Positions 54,397 through 63,548 of a DNA stretch of 64,000 nt are shown here, in pieces. The notes beneath the pieces were generated by a model. It did not search any database. It had not been told where the DNA came from and saw only the letters and a list, made by a program, of their open reading frames with translations. The position numbers and the translations under genes are program-made. The stretch covers positions 1-64,000 of the forward strand of contig NZ_OY763421.1 in NCBI RefSeq assembly GCF_963667555.1, read 5' to 3'. Position 1 is the first letter of the stretch; every line of letters starts with the position of its first letter. Source of the stretch: an uncultured Methanolobus sp. (GTDB lineage Archaea > Halobacteriota > Methanosarcinia > Methanosarcinales > Methanosarcinaceae).

Positions 54397-56372
54397 ACAA
54401 GTCCTCTTCTGCGTTCACTTCTGTATTCATCAAGAATGGACTGGAACTGTTCCTGTTCTTTCTCACGGCGGCGCTTTTCAGCTTCTTCTTCCCATATTTC
54501 AATGGCATCATCCAGAATATCGGGGTCAACTGAAGCCAGATCTCCTATACGATGCATCTGGATATTTTTCAATACCGGAACATTGTTATCATATAATGAT
54601 TCAAGTGCAGCATGTGGCATGTCTTCAGTTATCAGCACAGCTTTAACTTTTGATTCGGCAAGCAGCGATGCTGTGATAGGCCCGCCGCCACTTGGGTCTT
54701 TGAGAAATACTACGTCGTTCTCTTTGATCCCATACAGTTCTTTAGTGTGCTGTATCGCTTCCCTTGTAAAAGCAGATATTACTTTAACAGGAAGTCCTTC
54801 ACCCTTAACTTCCTTCTTGCGTATCTGTTTCAGGCGTTTGTTCTGCCTGCGCTGGTTCTTAAGATTCGTCCTGGTTTTTGCAAGTTCCTTATTGAGCCGG
54901 TCGATCTCAGTGTCCCTGATCTGTATCTCTCTTTCCTTTTTTACCTGCTTGTAAATGGAATTCTTGAATTTATTGATACGCATTTCAAGTTGTTCAATGG
55001 TCCTGTCCTTCTGCCCCGATTCATACTTGAGTTCGGAAACATAATCCCTGAGCTGCTTTATCTGTGAGCTCCTCTGCCTGAGTTCTTCACGGAGTTTCTT
55101 TACAAGCTCATCAGTGTCTGAAAGTTCTTCTTTTACAGGCTCGGGTTCAGGTTTAACGGTAACCTGTATCTTTGATTCTGAAGCCACTTTTTCAATAGCT
55201 TCTTCAATGGAATTTCCGTTAATAACACGGAACTTGATGTTATCGGTATTGAGATATTTAGGTGCTCTTTTCTCTACTCTGGAAAAGACATTCTTGTATG
55301 ATTTGTAGGTTGCAATTGCCGCTGAAAGTGAATCCCGTTCATGATCGTTAGAATAACCAAATTGTCTTGCAAGAGCTATTTTGTCCTCCGCTCTTATTTC
55401 TCCACCCGGACTCCATGCAGCCGCATTGAAACTGCGGCGTATCTTTTCAACGGCTGAAGGTGTGGGATAGACATCTGTGGCAACGATAGCAGGTTTTCCA
55501 TATTCAGCAATCTTCCTGACAACTTCGTCATGGGAAATTCCCCGAATGCTTTCTGAGAGCAGGAGTTCTCCATCAAGTGAAAGTATCGCAATTCCTACAG
55601 TAGTTCCAGGGTCAATACCAACAATAGTATACTTTCGTCCTGTTTTCTTCAGGGGTATGTATTGTATCTTATCCCTTTCCACATTTTTAACCGTGACCTG
55701 CACATCGGCATTGATCGATGGTTTTACGGGCACTACATCACGTCTGGCTTTTACTGTGAACTCAGCTCTGACATAACCTCCAAAACCTTCGGTAAAACGT
55801 TCATCATAAGAGTATCCGGTATCTCTGGAGAATTTACGCAGGATGTTCTCGATTTCCCTGCTTTTTTCCTTGACTGCACCATGAACCTTTCTTCGATAGC
55901 GGTTCTGGCTCCATCCTCCTCTTCCAAGTGAACGGGCACGGCTAACCTTGATACGTGTGATGTCCTCAAAAAGGGAAACTTCCTCGCCAACTCCAAGACT
56001 TGCGAGTATGGCACAGGTTTCAGCCTCCTGTATGGGGTCGAACTGGTTAAGTGAAAGTCCGTGTTCCTGTGCAAGTCTTAGAAGTGGTTTCTGGTGTATT
56101 CCGCCTGTGACCTGCACGAGTCTGGTGTTATCAGGGAGCTTTTCAAGTAAATGAATAAGGGCTTTCTTGTTTGGAGCAAGCTCAAAAATGTTGTCTACTG
56201 CAATGTAATCCGGCCTGTCCTTGTTCAGCATTCGCAGTATCCTGTGAAGCCAGATCATGGTGTGATGGCTGATTTCCCCGTCCTTGAGTACTGCAACGGC
56301 ATATCTGGGAACTTCCTGTGCACGGGATGATCCCTTTGCAATGTCAATACCGTAAATTACCCCGTTTTGCAT
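54393..56372 (-). CDS. DUF460 protein, RNase H-like fold with central coiled coil
   Basis: A 659-residue archaeal protein. The N-terminal domain opens YGIDIAKGSSRAQEVPRYA; a second RNase H-like part starts YTIVGIDPGTTVGIAILSLDG at about residue 247 and has ATDVYPTPSAVEKI. Residues about 415-535 are a long coiled coil (KQLRDYVSELKYESGQ and following). The C-terminal domain is small (GLPVKVISAFTREAIQHTK to about 630), ending in a basic and acidic tail. The fold and the DPGTT motif suggest a nuclease or resolvase-like activity, which has not been shown for the family as far as I know. Confidence 0.88.
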   Translation of the reverse strand: MQNGVIYGIDIAKGSSRAQEVPRYAVAVLKDGEISHHTMIWLHRILRMLNKDRPDYIAVDNIFELAPNKKALIHLLEKLPDNTRLVQVTGGIHQKPLLRLAQEHGLSLNQFDPIQEAETCAILASLGVGEEVSLFEDITRIKVSRARSLGRGGWSQNRYRRKVHGAVKEKSREIENILRKFSRDTGYSYDERFTEGFGGYVRAEFTVKARRDVVPVKPSINADVQVTVKNVERDKIQYIPLKKTGRKYTIVGIDPGTTVGIAILSLDGELLLSESIRGISHDEVVRKIAEYGKPAIVATDVYPTPSAVEKIRRSFNAAAWSPGGEIRAEDKIALARQFGYSNDHERDSLSAAIATYKSYKNVFSRVEKRAPKYLNTDNIKFRVINGNSIEEAIEKVASESKIQVTVKPEPEPVKEELSDTDELVKKLREELRQRSSQIKQLRDYVSELKYESGQKDRTIEQLEMRINKFKNSIYKQVKKEREIQIRDTEIDRLNKELAKTRTNLKNQRRQNKRLKQIRKKEVKGEGLPVKVISAFTREAIQHTKELYGIKENDVVFLKDPSGGGPITASLLAESKVKAVLITEDMPHAALESLYDNNVPVLKNIQMHRIGDLASVDPDILDDAIEIWEEEAEKRRREKEQEQFQSILDEYRSERRRGLV

Positions 56373-56475
56373 ACAGTTTATTTTATGTTACTAATAAGAT
56401 ATATCAATGACCACTGGCGATTTCGCATTGTTTTTGTCATTGATATTTGCGTTGATATCCATATTGTTACTTGAT

Positions 56476-57363
56476 TCATCCCTGCATGATATCTGCAACG
56501 ATCTCTTTCAGGTCTTTGTCAACCTTGTACTTGCGTTTGAAATGTTTCAGGACGTTAGTTACATCCCTTTCAAGTAATTCCTGTGCGTGAGGGTGACTGA
56601 CTTCAACATACTGTGGCCAGTCAATGAACTGAACTCCGTTCTCGTTCACAAAGATATTGTATTCACTGAGGTCAGAATGAATGTAACCTTTTTCATATAC
56701 AAGAGCAACCTGCCTGAGAATCTCATTCAGGAACCACTCAGGGTCTTCAAGTTTTGTTTTGTAGAGAAGTGTTCCCTTCGCAACATCCATGACAAGCGCA
56801 TGGCGGTTGTGGTCAAGTAATTTAGGAACTGATACGTCAGGGTAGAGCTCTTTGATGATGTCAGCTTCTCTCTTTGCAGCAAGCCTGGCAGCATATATCC
56901 AGGAGAAATGTTCCTTGCCTTCAAGGTGTGAGCGTGTCCTTTTGACGGTCTTGAAACTGGTCCTTCCTTCCCTGTGGAATTTGAGAATAACGCCCAGAGG
57001 CTCACCAAAAGAAAGCTCGGGCTCCTTAACAGCTTCGTGTACGACAGATTCCTTCCCCACGCCTATCTCATCACCAATGGCGCTGATAGTCCCTCTTTTT
57101 ACAAGTGAGTTAAGTGCTAGTGCATCATAACCGTCAAAGTATATCTGGTAACCTTCGTATGGGTTGTTGGTACCTATCACCATGTTGTCCCGTATGAGTG
57201 ATCTTATCTTGTACTCAAGAGATGAGTACGGTAAGCGTGTAAATTTCATTATCTCTTCAACAGGCACCCATTCAAAGTGTTTCATACCGATCTCGATACC
57301 TGCAAGTATACGCAGGTCTTTGCTGTCCAGTTCCTTGAATAACTTCACAACGTCGTCTATCAT
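56476..57363 (-). CDS. rio2: Serine/threonine protein kinase Rio2
   Basis: A 295-residue RIO2. Residues 1-75 form the winged helix specific to Rio2 (LFKELDSKDLRILAGIEIGM and following). The kinase part has the ATP loop IGVGKESVVHEA, the Lys in GVILKFHREGRTSFKTVKR, the catalytic HSDLSEYNIFVNE and the metal-binding IDWPQYVEV in place of DFG. Rio2 acts in maturation of the small ribosomal subunit. ATG at 57363 with GGAG six bases upstream is chosen; the longer frame adds 18 unconserved residues. Confidence 0.96.
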   Translation of the reverse strand: MIDDVVKLFKELDSKDLRILAGIEIGMKHFEWVPVEEIMKFTRLPYSSLEYKIRSLIRDNMVIGTNNPYEGYQIYFDGYDALALNSLVKRGTISAIGDEIGVGKESVVHEAVKEPELSFGEPLGVILKFHREGRTSFKTVKRTRSHLEGKEHFSWIYAARLAAKREADIIKELYPDVSVPKLLDHNRHALVMDVAKGTLLYKTKLEDPEWFLNEILRQVALVYEKGYIHSDLSEYNIFVNENGVQFIDWPQYVEVSHPHAQELLERDVTNVLKHFKRKYKVDKDLKEIVADIMQG

Positions 57364-57595
57364 CTGAACTCCTAATTGCCGGGATGGTTTAGATTGTTTG
57401 TGGTTAAACACCAGCATAAAACGATTATACTTGGAAGAGTTTATGGCTTTTAGTTTTGAATGAAACTAATACCTTATATCTGATATAGGCTACAAAGTAT
57501 CATATAATACATAATACCTTTAGTTGAAATAAAACTATAAATAGCCATACATAATTCTGTTTCAAGCTATTAATCATGTGAAGAAGGAATCTGAG

Positions 57596-58753
57596 ATGGA
57601 AAACAATAGTGATAGATTTAGAATGAAACTAAAAAGCATCATACTTAAAGGGTATAAATCTATTGACAATGATGGAATCAATATCGACTTTGGAGATATT
57701 ACCGTCCTTCTTGGTGCAAATGGAGCTGGAAAAAGTAATTTAATCTCTTTTTTCAAGCTTCTTAATTACATGACTACAGGAAGTCTGCAACAATTTATTG
57801 GTGAACAGGGTTATGCAGATTCTCTTTTGTATTATGGTTCTGAAACAACCCCACGTTTACAAGCATCAATTGCTTTTGAAAAGGCAGAAAGTGATAAAGA
57901 TACATATGATTTTGTGTTATCACAGGCAAGTGGTGGAATCCTTATTTTTACAGAAGAATCTTTAACTTGGCAAAATAAAGGAAAAGAGCGTCCTGCTAAA
58001 ATCAATTTAGGAGCAGGTCACAATGAAAGTAAATTATCAGATTATATTAAAAAAAAGGACAAACATTGGAAAACAAGTCAATTCGTGTTTAGTCTATTGC
58101 GTTCCTGTCAGGTATACCAATTTCATGATACATCCAGTACAGCTAAAATACGTAATCCAGGGTATGTAGGAGATGAACAATTCTTGCGTAGTGATGCAGG
58201 AAATCTAGCAGCATTTCTATATTCAATGAAAAACAATGAACTATCTGAAAAATATTATCTGCGTATTGTAAGACATATTCAGAGAGTTTTGCCGCAGTTT
58301 GGCGATTTTTTATTAACCCCTACACAAATTAATCAAAATTACATCAGACTTGACTGGAAAGAAAAAGCAAAAAATTATCGTTTTGGTCCACATCAACTTT
58401 CAGATGGTTCTTTGCGTTTCATGGCTTTGGCTACATTGTTACTACAGCCTGAAAAAACATTGCCAAATGTAATTATCCTTGATGAACCAGAACTAGGGCT
58501 TCATCCCTATGCCATCTCTTCTCTAGCAGGTATGATAAGAACTGCCTCTAAAAACTGTCAAATAATTCTTGCGACTCAATCTCCTAAACTAGTGGATGAA
58601 TTCAATTCAAATGAAATAATGATTATCGAAAGAGATGATAAAAAACAGAGAAGTACATTTAATAGATTGGATGAAAATGCTTTGCAAGAATGGATGGAAC
58701 GCTATAGTCTTTCTGAATTATGGGAGAAAAACGTGCTTGGTGGTCGTCCATGA
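57596..58753 (+). CDS. AAA/ABC-type ATPase of a two-gene putative defence module
   Basis: A 385-residue ATPase. Walker A is GANGAGKS (40-47); an ABC-like signature is HQLSDGSLRFMALA; Walker B is NVIILDEPELGLHPYA; and ILATQSPKLVDEF is the switch His/Gln region. The architecture is that of the AAA_21/OLD-like group without its own nuclease. The next gene overlaps by ATGA and encodes a TOPRIM-like DUF4276-type protein. Such pairs occur in anti-phage systems. ATG at 57596 has AAGGA eight bases upstream. The gene is more AT-rich than the neighbours, which points to acquisition. Confidence 0.88.
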   Translation: MENNSDRFRMKLKSIILKGYKSIDNDGINIDFGDITVLLGANGAGKSNLISFFKLLNYMTTGSLQQFIGEQGYADSLLYYGSETTPRLQASIAFEKAESDKDTYDFVLSQASGGILIFTEESLTWQNKGKERPAKINLGAGHNESKLSDYIKKKDKHWKTSQFVFSLLRSCQVYQFHDTSSTAKIRNPGYVGDEQFLRSDAGNLAAFLYSMKNNELSEKYYLRIVRHIQRVLPQFGDFLLTPTQINQNYIRLDWKEKAKNYRFGPHQLSDGSLRFMALATLLLQPEKTLPNVIILDEPELGLHPYAISSLAGMIRTASKNCQIILATQSPKLVDEFNSNEIMIIERDDKKQRSTFNRLDENALQEWMERYSLSELWEKNVLGGRP

Positions 58754-59445
58754 ATTTATTAAGGCTTCATATCATTGTTGAAGGATATACAGAGGAAAAT
58801 TTTTCAAAAAATGTACTTTGTAATCATCTAGCTGCATTCAATATTTCTACTGATGCAAGAGCTGTGATGACTAGTAAGGATAAAAGAACAAACCGTGTAA
58901 ATCGTGGTGGTTTGTCATCCTATGATAAAGTCAAAAAAGATATTAAATCATGGATAAGAGAAGATAATAATTCGGAATGTCGCTTTACAACTATGTTTGA
59001 TTTATATGGTTTGCCTAGGGATTTTCCGGGTTATGAAGCCGCAATAAAAGAAAGAGACCCGTATAACAAAATAAATATCCTTGAAGGATATTTTAAAGAT
59101 GACATTGATGATGAGCGATTCATGCCATATATTCAACTGCACGAATTTGAAAGTTTGATTTTTGCATGTCCTGAGAAACTTAGCATAGAGTACTTTGACT
59201 ATGAAAACCAAATTAAAAAATTTGAAGAAATGCTGCGTGAAAAAGATGGAAATCCTGAATTAATTAACGATAATGTCGAAACAGCACCCTCTAAACGAAT
59301 ATTAAAAGAAATTCCAGAATATGACAAAGCAACTGTTGGACCTATAATAGTGGAAGATATCGGATTGCCTTATCTCCGAGATAAATGCAGACATTTTAAT
59401 GAATGGATTACTGCTTTAGAATCACTTAATCATAATTTACCTTAA
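58750..59445 (+). CDS. DUF4276-type TOPRIM-like protein, partner of the ATPase
   Basis: A 231-residue protein. The start IIVEGYTEENFSKNVL holds the TOPRIM-like glutamates (Glu11 and Glu15), TTMFDLYGLPRDFPGY supplies an Asp with YG as in DUF4276 proteins, and LHEFESLIFACPEKL is a further conserved acidic segment. It ends in ETAPSKRILKEIPEYDK, which is also typical. In related modules the ATPase controls such a nuclease-like effector. The ATG overlaps the ATPase stop by four bases, so translation is coupled. A defence role is inference from the family pairing. Confidence 0.85.
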   Translation: MNLLRLHIIVEGYTEENFSKNVLCNHLAAFNISTDARAVMTSKDKRTNRVNRGGLSSYDKVKKDIKSWIREDNNSECRFTTMFDLYGLPRDFPGYEAAIKERDPYNKINILEGYFKDDIDDERFMPYIQLHEFESLIFACPEKLSIEYFDYENQIKKFEEMLREKDGNPELINDNVETAPSKRILKEIPEYDKATVGPIIVEDIGLPYLRDKCRHFNEWITALESLNHNLP

Positions 59446-59479
59446 ACTGCAATATGATTAACTTTGTTAGGACTGTTTC

Positions 59480-60664
59480 TTATCCAAACTTCCCCCACGC
59501 CTCTTCCTCAACCCTGCGAATCACTTCTTTAAGTGGCAGCCCTACCTTATCAGCAATTTTCCGGCAGTCCTCATACTCCGCAGAAATATGCAATACTTCA
59601 CCTGTTTTATCCTGTGCTATCTTCACTGCACTAGTAAATTCCTCACCTTTAAGCCGGATGTTAACTTCATCCATCCTGCGGTCAGCTACAAAACGATGCA
59701 CTGTTGGAATAACACGAATTCCAAGTGTGCCGGTCTCTTTCATTATCTCCCTGGCGACACGTTCACTGTTCTGGGATTTTGTGATAACTTTGATAATATG
59801 ACCTGACCTGCCTTTCTTCATGATAGTTGGTGTTATGGCAACATCCCTTGCACCTGCTGCGAGAAGTTTGTCGAACAGGTTTCCAAGAACCTCTCCGGTA
59901 ACATCGTCAACATTGGTTTCCAGAACTTCAATCTGGTCTTTAGTTAGAATGTCATCCATTTCAACCAGCATGCTTCTGAGGACATTCGGGTCTTCTGTAT
60001 CAGCATCACCTGCTCCGTAGCCTATTGAAAGAACCTTTCCTTTTGGCAGGTCATCAATGGGCTTTGAAAAATAAGATAATAAAGCAGCGCCGGTTGGTGT
60101 GAGAAGTTCTCTCTTGCCGGAACCATAAGAATGAAGATTTCCTGAGCGCAGGATCTCCAGTGTTGCAGGTGCCGGAACGGCCATAAGTCCGTGTGCAGCC
60201 TTTACTTTTCCGCCGCCAACGTTCACAGGTGTGCAGAATATTGCTTCAGCGCCAATCTCATGGATCGCTGCACAGGAACCGATAACATCTGCAAGTGCGT
60301 CGTTCTGTCCGACTTCATGGAAATGAATTGTTTCAATTGACTCGCCGTGTACTTTTGACTCGGCTTCAGCCATAATGGCAAACACATCAAGAGCGCTCTT
60401 TTCCACCTGCGGATGAAGTCCTGCTGACTTGATAATATCCACAAGTTCGTGATAATGTCTGGAATGTTCCTCATTTGCTACATGGATCTTAACATCGGTG
60501 GCAGATATGCCTCTCTTATTGGCTCTGTCAACAGATACTTTCACATCAACTGCGGATTCGATAGTTTCGCATATCTTTGCAGCATCTGCTCCAAGGTCAA
60601 TGAGGCTTCCCAGTATCATATCACCGGCAGCACCGGAGAATGGGTCAAATATTAGGGATTTCAT
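59480..60664 (-). CDS. larC: Nickel-pincer cofactor biosynthesis protein LarC
   Basis: A 394-residue LarC. Family segments are LIFDPFSGAAGDMILGSLIDLG, EEHSRHYHELVDIIK, TIHFHEVGQNDALADVIGS, GGGKVKAAHGLMAVPAPATLEIL and LETNVDDVTGEVLGNLFDKL. LarC is a CTP-dependent cyclometallase that inserts nickel into the pincer nucleotide; the His-rich segments bind the metal. Full length in one frame, no programmed frameshift as in some bacteria. ATG at 60664 is favoured because GGA lies nine bases upstream. LarB is encoded 82 bases upstream; LarE and LarA are not in the window. Confidence 0.94.
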   Translation of the reverse strand: MKSLIFDPFSGAAGDMILGSLIDLGADAAKICETIESAVDVKVSVDRANKRGISATDVKIHVANEEHSRHYHELVDIIKSAGLHPQVEKSALDVFAIMAEAESKVHGESIETIHFHEVGQNDALADVIGSCAAIHEIGAEAIFCTPVNVGGGKVKAAHGLMAVPAPATLEILRSGNLHSYGSGKRELLTPTGAALLSYFSKPIDDLPKGKVLSIGYGAGDADTEDPNVLRSMLVEMDDILTKDQIEVLETNVDDVTGEVLGNLFDKLLAAGARDVAITPTIMKKGRSGHIIKVITKSQNSERVAREIMKETGTLGIRVIPTVHRFVADRRMDEVNIRLKGEEFTSAVKIAQDKTGEVLHISAEYEDCRKIADKVGLPLKEVIRRVEEEAWGKFG

Positions 60665-60746
60665 TTTATTCATTCCAGATAATAATTTTAAGTTTCAAAT
60701 TTCAAATAACAACGGTTCAATTAGTAAAATCGTATAGGTCGATTTC

Positions 60747-61523
60747 TCATTGACTGTTCCTTGCTTCAGCAACTCTGTTAGCTATTCTTGCAGCAAATGA
60801 ACCCGCAACAAATCCTGCATCTATGTTAACAACAGAAAGCACGGAACACGACTGCAGCATGGAAAGCAATGCAGCCTCGCCCTTTGCACCAGCACCGTAA
60901 CCTGTGGAAACCGGCAGTCCGATAACAGGCACATCCATAAGACCTGAAACTACTGTTGGAAGAGTTCCTTCCCTTCCTGCTGCAACTACTATAGCATCCG
61001 GTTTTTTGTCTTTGAGTTTCTGCATTTCGGCTACAAGCCTGTGGAAACCTGCAACTCCAACGTCATAGATAGCAATGGTATCACAGCCCATTTCATGAGC
61101 TACCATTCTTGCTTCCTCGGCTGCATCAATATCAGCAGTACCGGCAGTGATTATTGCAACAACTCCGCCTGTCCTTGGTGCAGGAGTGCCATTGTGGGCT
61201 ACAGCACCCTTTGAATGAAGATCCCATTCAAGTTCTTCAGGACTGAAACCGGCTTTCAGGGCTTCCCTGTGACCATCATTGAGCCTTGTAATAAGAACTC
61301 TTCCGCTTGCAGCTACCTGTGCCTTTGCGATTTTAACCACATCGGCAGGGTCTTTTCCTTCTGCAAGGATGGCTTCCATTATTCCAGTACGATGCTTGCG
61401 GAAAATATCGATCTTTGCGATATCTGTAACGGGAACATATCCCATGGAGCGGATGTCCGATTCTGCAGTTTCGAGATCCATCTCGTTATTTTTCAGTTTC
61501 GTTAAAATGTTTTTAAGATCCAT
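60747..61523 (-). CDS. larB: Nickel-pincer cofactor biosynthesis protein LarB
   Basis: A 258-residue LarB. After a helical N-terminus (ILTKLKNNEMDLETAES) comes a PurE-like domain with VVAIITAGTADIDAAEEARM, YDVGVAGFHRLVAEM, VVAAGREGTLPTVVSGLMDVPVIGLPVS and GYGAGAKGEAALLSML. LarB carboxylates and hydrolyses nicotinic acid adenine dinucleotide to start synthesis of the pincer cofactor. It forms a larB-larC pair in transcription order. The cofactor is best known from lactate racemase; which methanogen enzyme uses it here is unknown. Confidence 0.94.
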   Translation of the reverse strand: MDLKNILTKLKNNEMDLETAESDIRSMGYVPVTDIAKIDIFRKHRTGIMEAILAEGKDPADVVKIAKAQVAASGRVLITRLNDGHREALKAGFSPEELEWDLHSKGAVAHNGTPAPRTGGVVAIITAGTADIDAAEEARMVAHEMGCDTIAIYDVGVAGFHRLVAEMQKLKDKKPDAIVVAAGREGTLPTVVSGLMDVPVIGLPVSTGYGAGAKGEAALLSMLQSCSVLSVVNIDAGFVAGSFAARIANRVAEARNSQ

Positions 61524-61676
61524 TTATTTCACTTCTGCATTGGATTACTAATATAATTAACTGAATCCGGAAGTTCCGGGGAGGGAAAAGAAAAAAGGAT
61601 ATTGTGTGATCTTTGATGTGCTCAAACCAAACAATACCTCTACTCCATTTTTTGTGCTTCGGATTATTCCGAATGC

Positions 61677-62876
61677 TTATATCTGTTTGAACATCTCCTT
61701 TGCCATGGCAGCTCTCTGCTCAAGGTCTGGTCCTTCCAGTTCTTCCACAACAGAAGCAAGAACAGTTGGTATGTCGATGTGCTGTGGGCATTTCTCAAGG
61801 CACTGTCCACACTGTATGCATTGGGAAGCAAACTCAGGTTCCCCCAGAGCCACAGCTCCGCCCAGACGTGCAGCGTACATGAACTTTTCCGCTTCTGGGT
61901 TGTCCACCAATGCCAGATTGTTATAATGCTCAAAACAAAGAGGTATATTCACACCTGCCGGACATGGCATACAATACTGGCAACTGGTACAGCCAACTTT
62001 CATCAGTTCGCGGTACTTGTTCTCTACTCTCTTTACAAGCTTCAGTTCCTCTTCGGTCAGTGAATCCGGGTGTGCCTGTTCTGCGATCATGAGGTTCTCT
62101 TTGATGTGTTCTTCCTCGTTCATACCGGAAAGGATCACTGTAACTTCCGGGTGGTTCCATACCCAGCGAAGAGCCCATTCTGCAGGTGTTCTCTTTACCG
62201 GTGCTTCATCCCAGATGTCTTTAACTGCCCGAGGCACGTTCTTTGTAAGGTTTCCTCCGCGAAGAGGCTCCATAATTACAACGCCAAGACCTTTTGATGC
62301 CGCATATTCCAGACCTTTTTTACCTGCTTGGTTCTTTTCATCCAGATAGTTGTACTGGATCTGACAGAAGTCCCAGTCATAAGCATCTACTATGCGGTTG
62401 AAATCCTCTGATGCTCCGTGGAAAGAAAAACCTGCATTAATGATTCGACCGTCAGCTTTTGCTCTGTCAAGGAAATCAACTACACCTAGTTTTTCAACAT
62501 TGTCCCACAGGTCGCCAACAAGAGCGTGTATGAGATAGTAGTCAATATGGTCGGTGTTAAGTTTCTCAAGCTGAGCGTTCAGGTACTTATCCATGTCCTC
62601 AGGTTTCTCTATAAGCCAGGATGGGAGTTTTGTTGCAACTTTGACCTTTTCGCGGTATCCGTCAGCAAGAGCACGACCCAGGAACGGCTCGCTTGCTCCC
62701 ATATGATATGGCCAGGCCGTGTCAACATAGTTCACTCCATGGTCGATTGCATCGCGTACCTGTCTGGTGGCTCTTTCCTCATCTATGCTGCCATCTTCTT
62801 TTGAGGCGAGGCGCATGGCTCCAAAACCGAGTATTGAAAGCTCGTCTCCATTCTTTGGCATTTTTCTGTATAACAT
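61677..62876 (-). CDS. Aldo/keto reductase with C-terminal ferredoxin-type domain
   Basis: A 399-residue protein. The AKR barrel has LGFGAMRLASKEDGSIDEE, NYVDTAWPYHMG with the catalytic Tyr, VKVATKLPSW, and DYYLIHALVGD. From about residue 305 a cysteine-rich extension holds GCTSCQYCMPCPAGVNI and QCIQCGQCLEKCPQHIDI, enough for one or two iron-sulfur clusters. Such fusions are common in anaerobes and may take electrons from ferredoxin in place of NADPH. The promoter region has two palindromes. Flavodoxin-family genes lie upstream on the same strand. Confidence 0.94.
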   Translation of the reverse strand: MLYRKMPKNGDELSILGFGAMRLASKEDGSIDEERATRQVRDAIDHGVNYVDTAWPYHMGASEPFLGRALADGYREKVKVATKLPSWLIEKPEDMDKYLNAQLEKLNTDHIDYYLIHALVGDLWDNVEKLGVVDFLDRAKADGRIINAGFSFHGASEDFNRIVDAYDWDFCQIQYNYLDEKNQAGKKGLEYAASKGLGVVIMEPLRGGNLTKNVPRAVKDIWDEAPVKRTPAEWALRWVWNHPEVTVILSGMNEEEHIKENLMIAEQAHPDSLTEEELKLVKRVENKYRELMKVGCTSCQYCMPCPAGVNIPLCFEHYNNLALVDNPEAEKFMYAARLGGAVALGEPEFASQCIQCGQCLEKCPQHIDIPTVLASVVEELEGPDLEQRAAMAKEMFKQI

Positions 62877-62925
62877 TTTAGTTCTCCTTTTGTTTTGAAT
62901 TGAATATGATTATATTATAGCTACT

Positions 62926-62986
62926 TGACTGAATAGTCAGTCATACATTGGTTTATTAGTATATATCTGCTTTGATTGACCAATCA
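62926..62986. promoter_or_regulatory. Two palindromic operators in front of the aldo/keto reductase gene
   Basis: TGACTGA-ATAG-TCAGTCA (62926-62943) is a perfect 7-4-7 inverted repeat, and TGATTG-AC-CAATCA (62973-62986) a perfect 6-2-6 one. A TATA-like stretch (minus strand, about 62953-62968) lies between. The first site falls at the predicted transcription start; its form is like that of TetR-family operators. Confidence 0.55.
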
Positions 62987-63010
62987 CTCATGAACATTTG
63001 ATAAATAAAA

Positions 63011-63547
63011 TCAAACCGCTTTTCCCATTTCAAAAGCCTGGTCCATTGCTTTGCTTCCCTTGATATCTCCTATGTTCCAGGCTCCTGTTCCATAGATGAT
63101 CCCTTTTTCTTCAGGTCTTTCAAGGCATGAAGTAAATCCTCTGAATCCTTCCAGAGTTCTTTCCATTGCCTGTACGTCAGGGTCAGCAGCGGCTACAATG
63201 AAATAGAAATCCTTGTCACTGATCTCTGTGTACCGGGCACAGGTACGGTCGATAAGAGTCTTTAACTGACCATTCATTGTGTAGAAATACACAGGAGTAG
63301 CCATTACTATAACGTCTGCTGCGACCATTTTGTCCAGAATTTCAGTCATATCGTCCTTTATGGAACATTTTTTAGTAGTGAAACAGGTTCCGCATCCTGT
63401 ACAGTAAGCGATTGCCCGGTCTCTCACAAAGATCTTCTCCACCTGATTGCCTGCTTCTTCGGCTCCAAGCATGAACTCGTCGCATAGCAGATCGGAATTT
63501 CCGCCTTTCCTCGGGCTGGCGGACAGTATCAATACATTTTTGCTCAT
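63011..63547 (-). CDS. Flavodoxin-fold NAD(P)H-dependent FMN reductase-like protein
   Basis: A 178-residue protein. The FMN phosphate loop is SASPRKGGNSDLLC, the short cysteine segment YCTGCGTCFTTKKC (about 48-61) resembles that of iron-sulfur flavoproteins but is less compact, and DVIVMATPVYFYTMNGQLKTLIDRT is the ring-binding strand. Such proteins reduce quinones, oxygen or other electron acceptors in methanogens. ATG at 63547 with AGGG nine bases upstream is preferred over ATG at 63556, which lies inside the end of the next gene upstream. Confidence 0.92.
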   Translation of the reverse strand: MSKNVLILSASPRKGGNSDLLCDEFMLGAEEAGNQVEKIFVRDRAIAYCTGCGTCFTTKKCSIKDDMTEILDKMVAADVIVMATPVYFYTMNGQLKTLIDRTCARYTEISDKDFYFIVAAADPDVQAMERTLEGFRGFTSCLERPEEKGIIYGTGAWNIGDIKGSKAMDQAFEMGKAV

Positions 63548-63548
63548 T

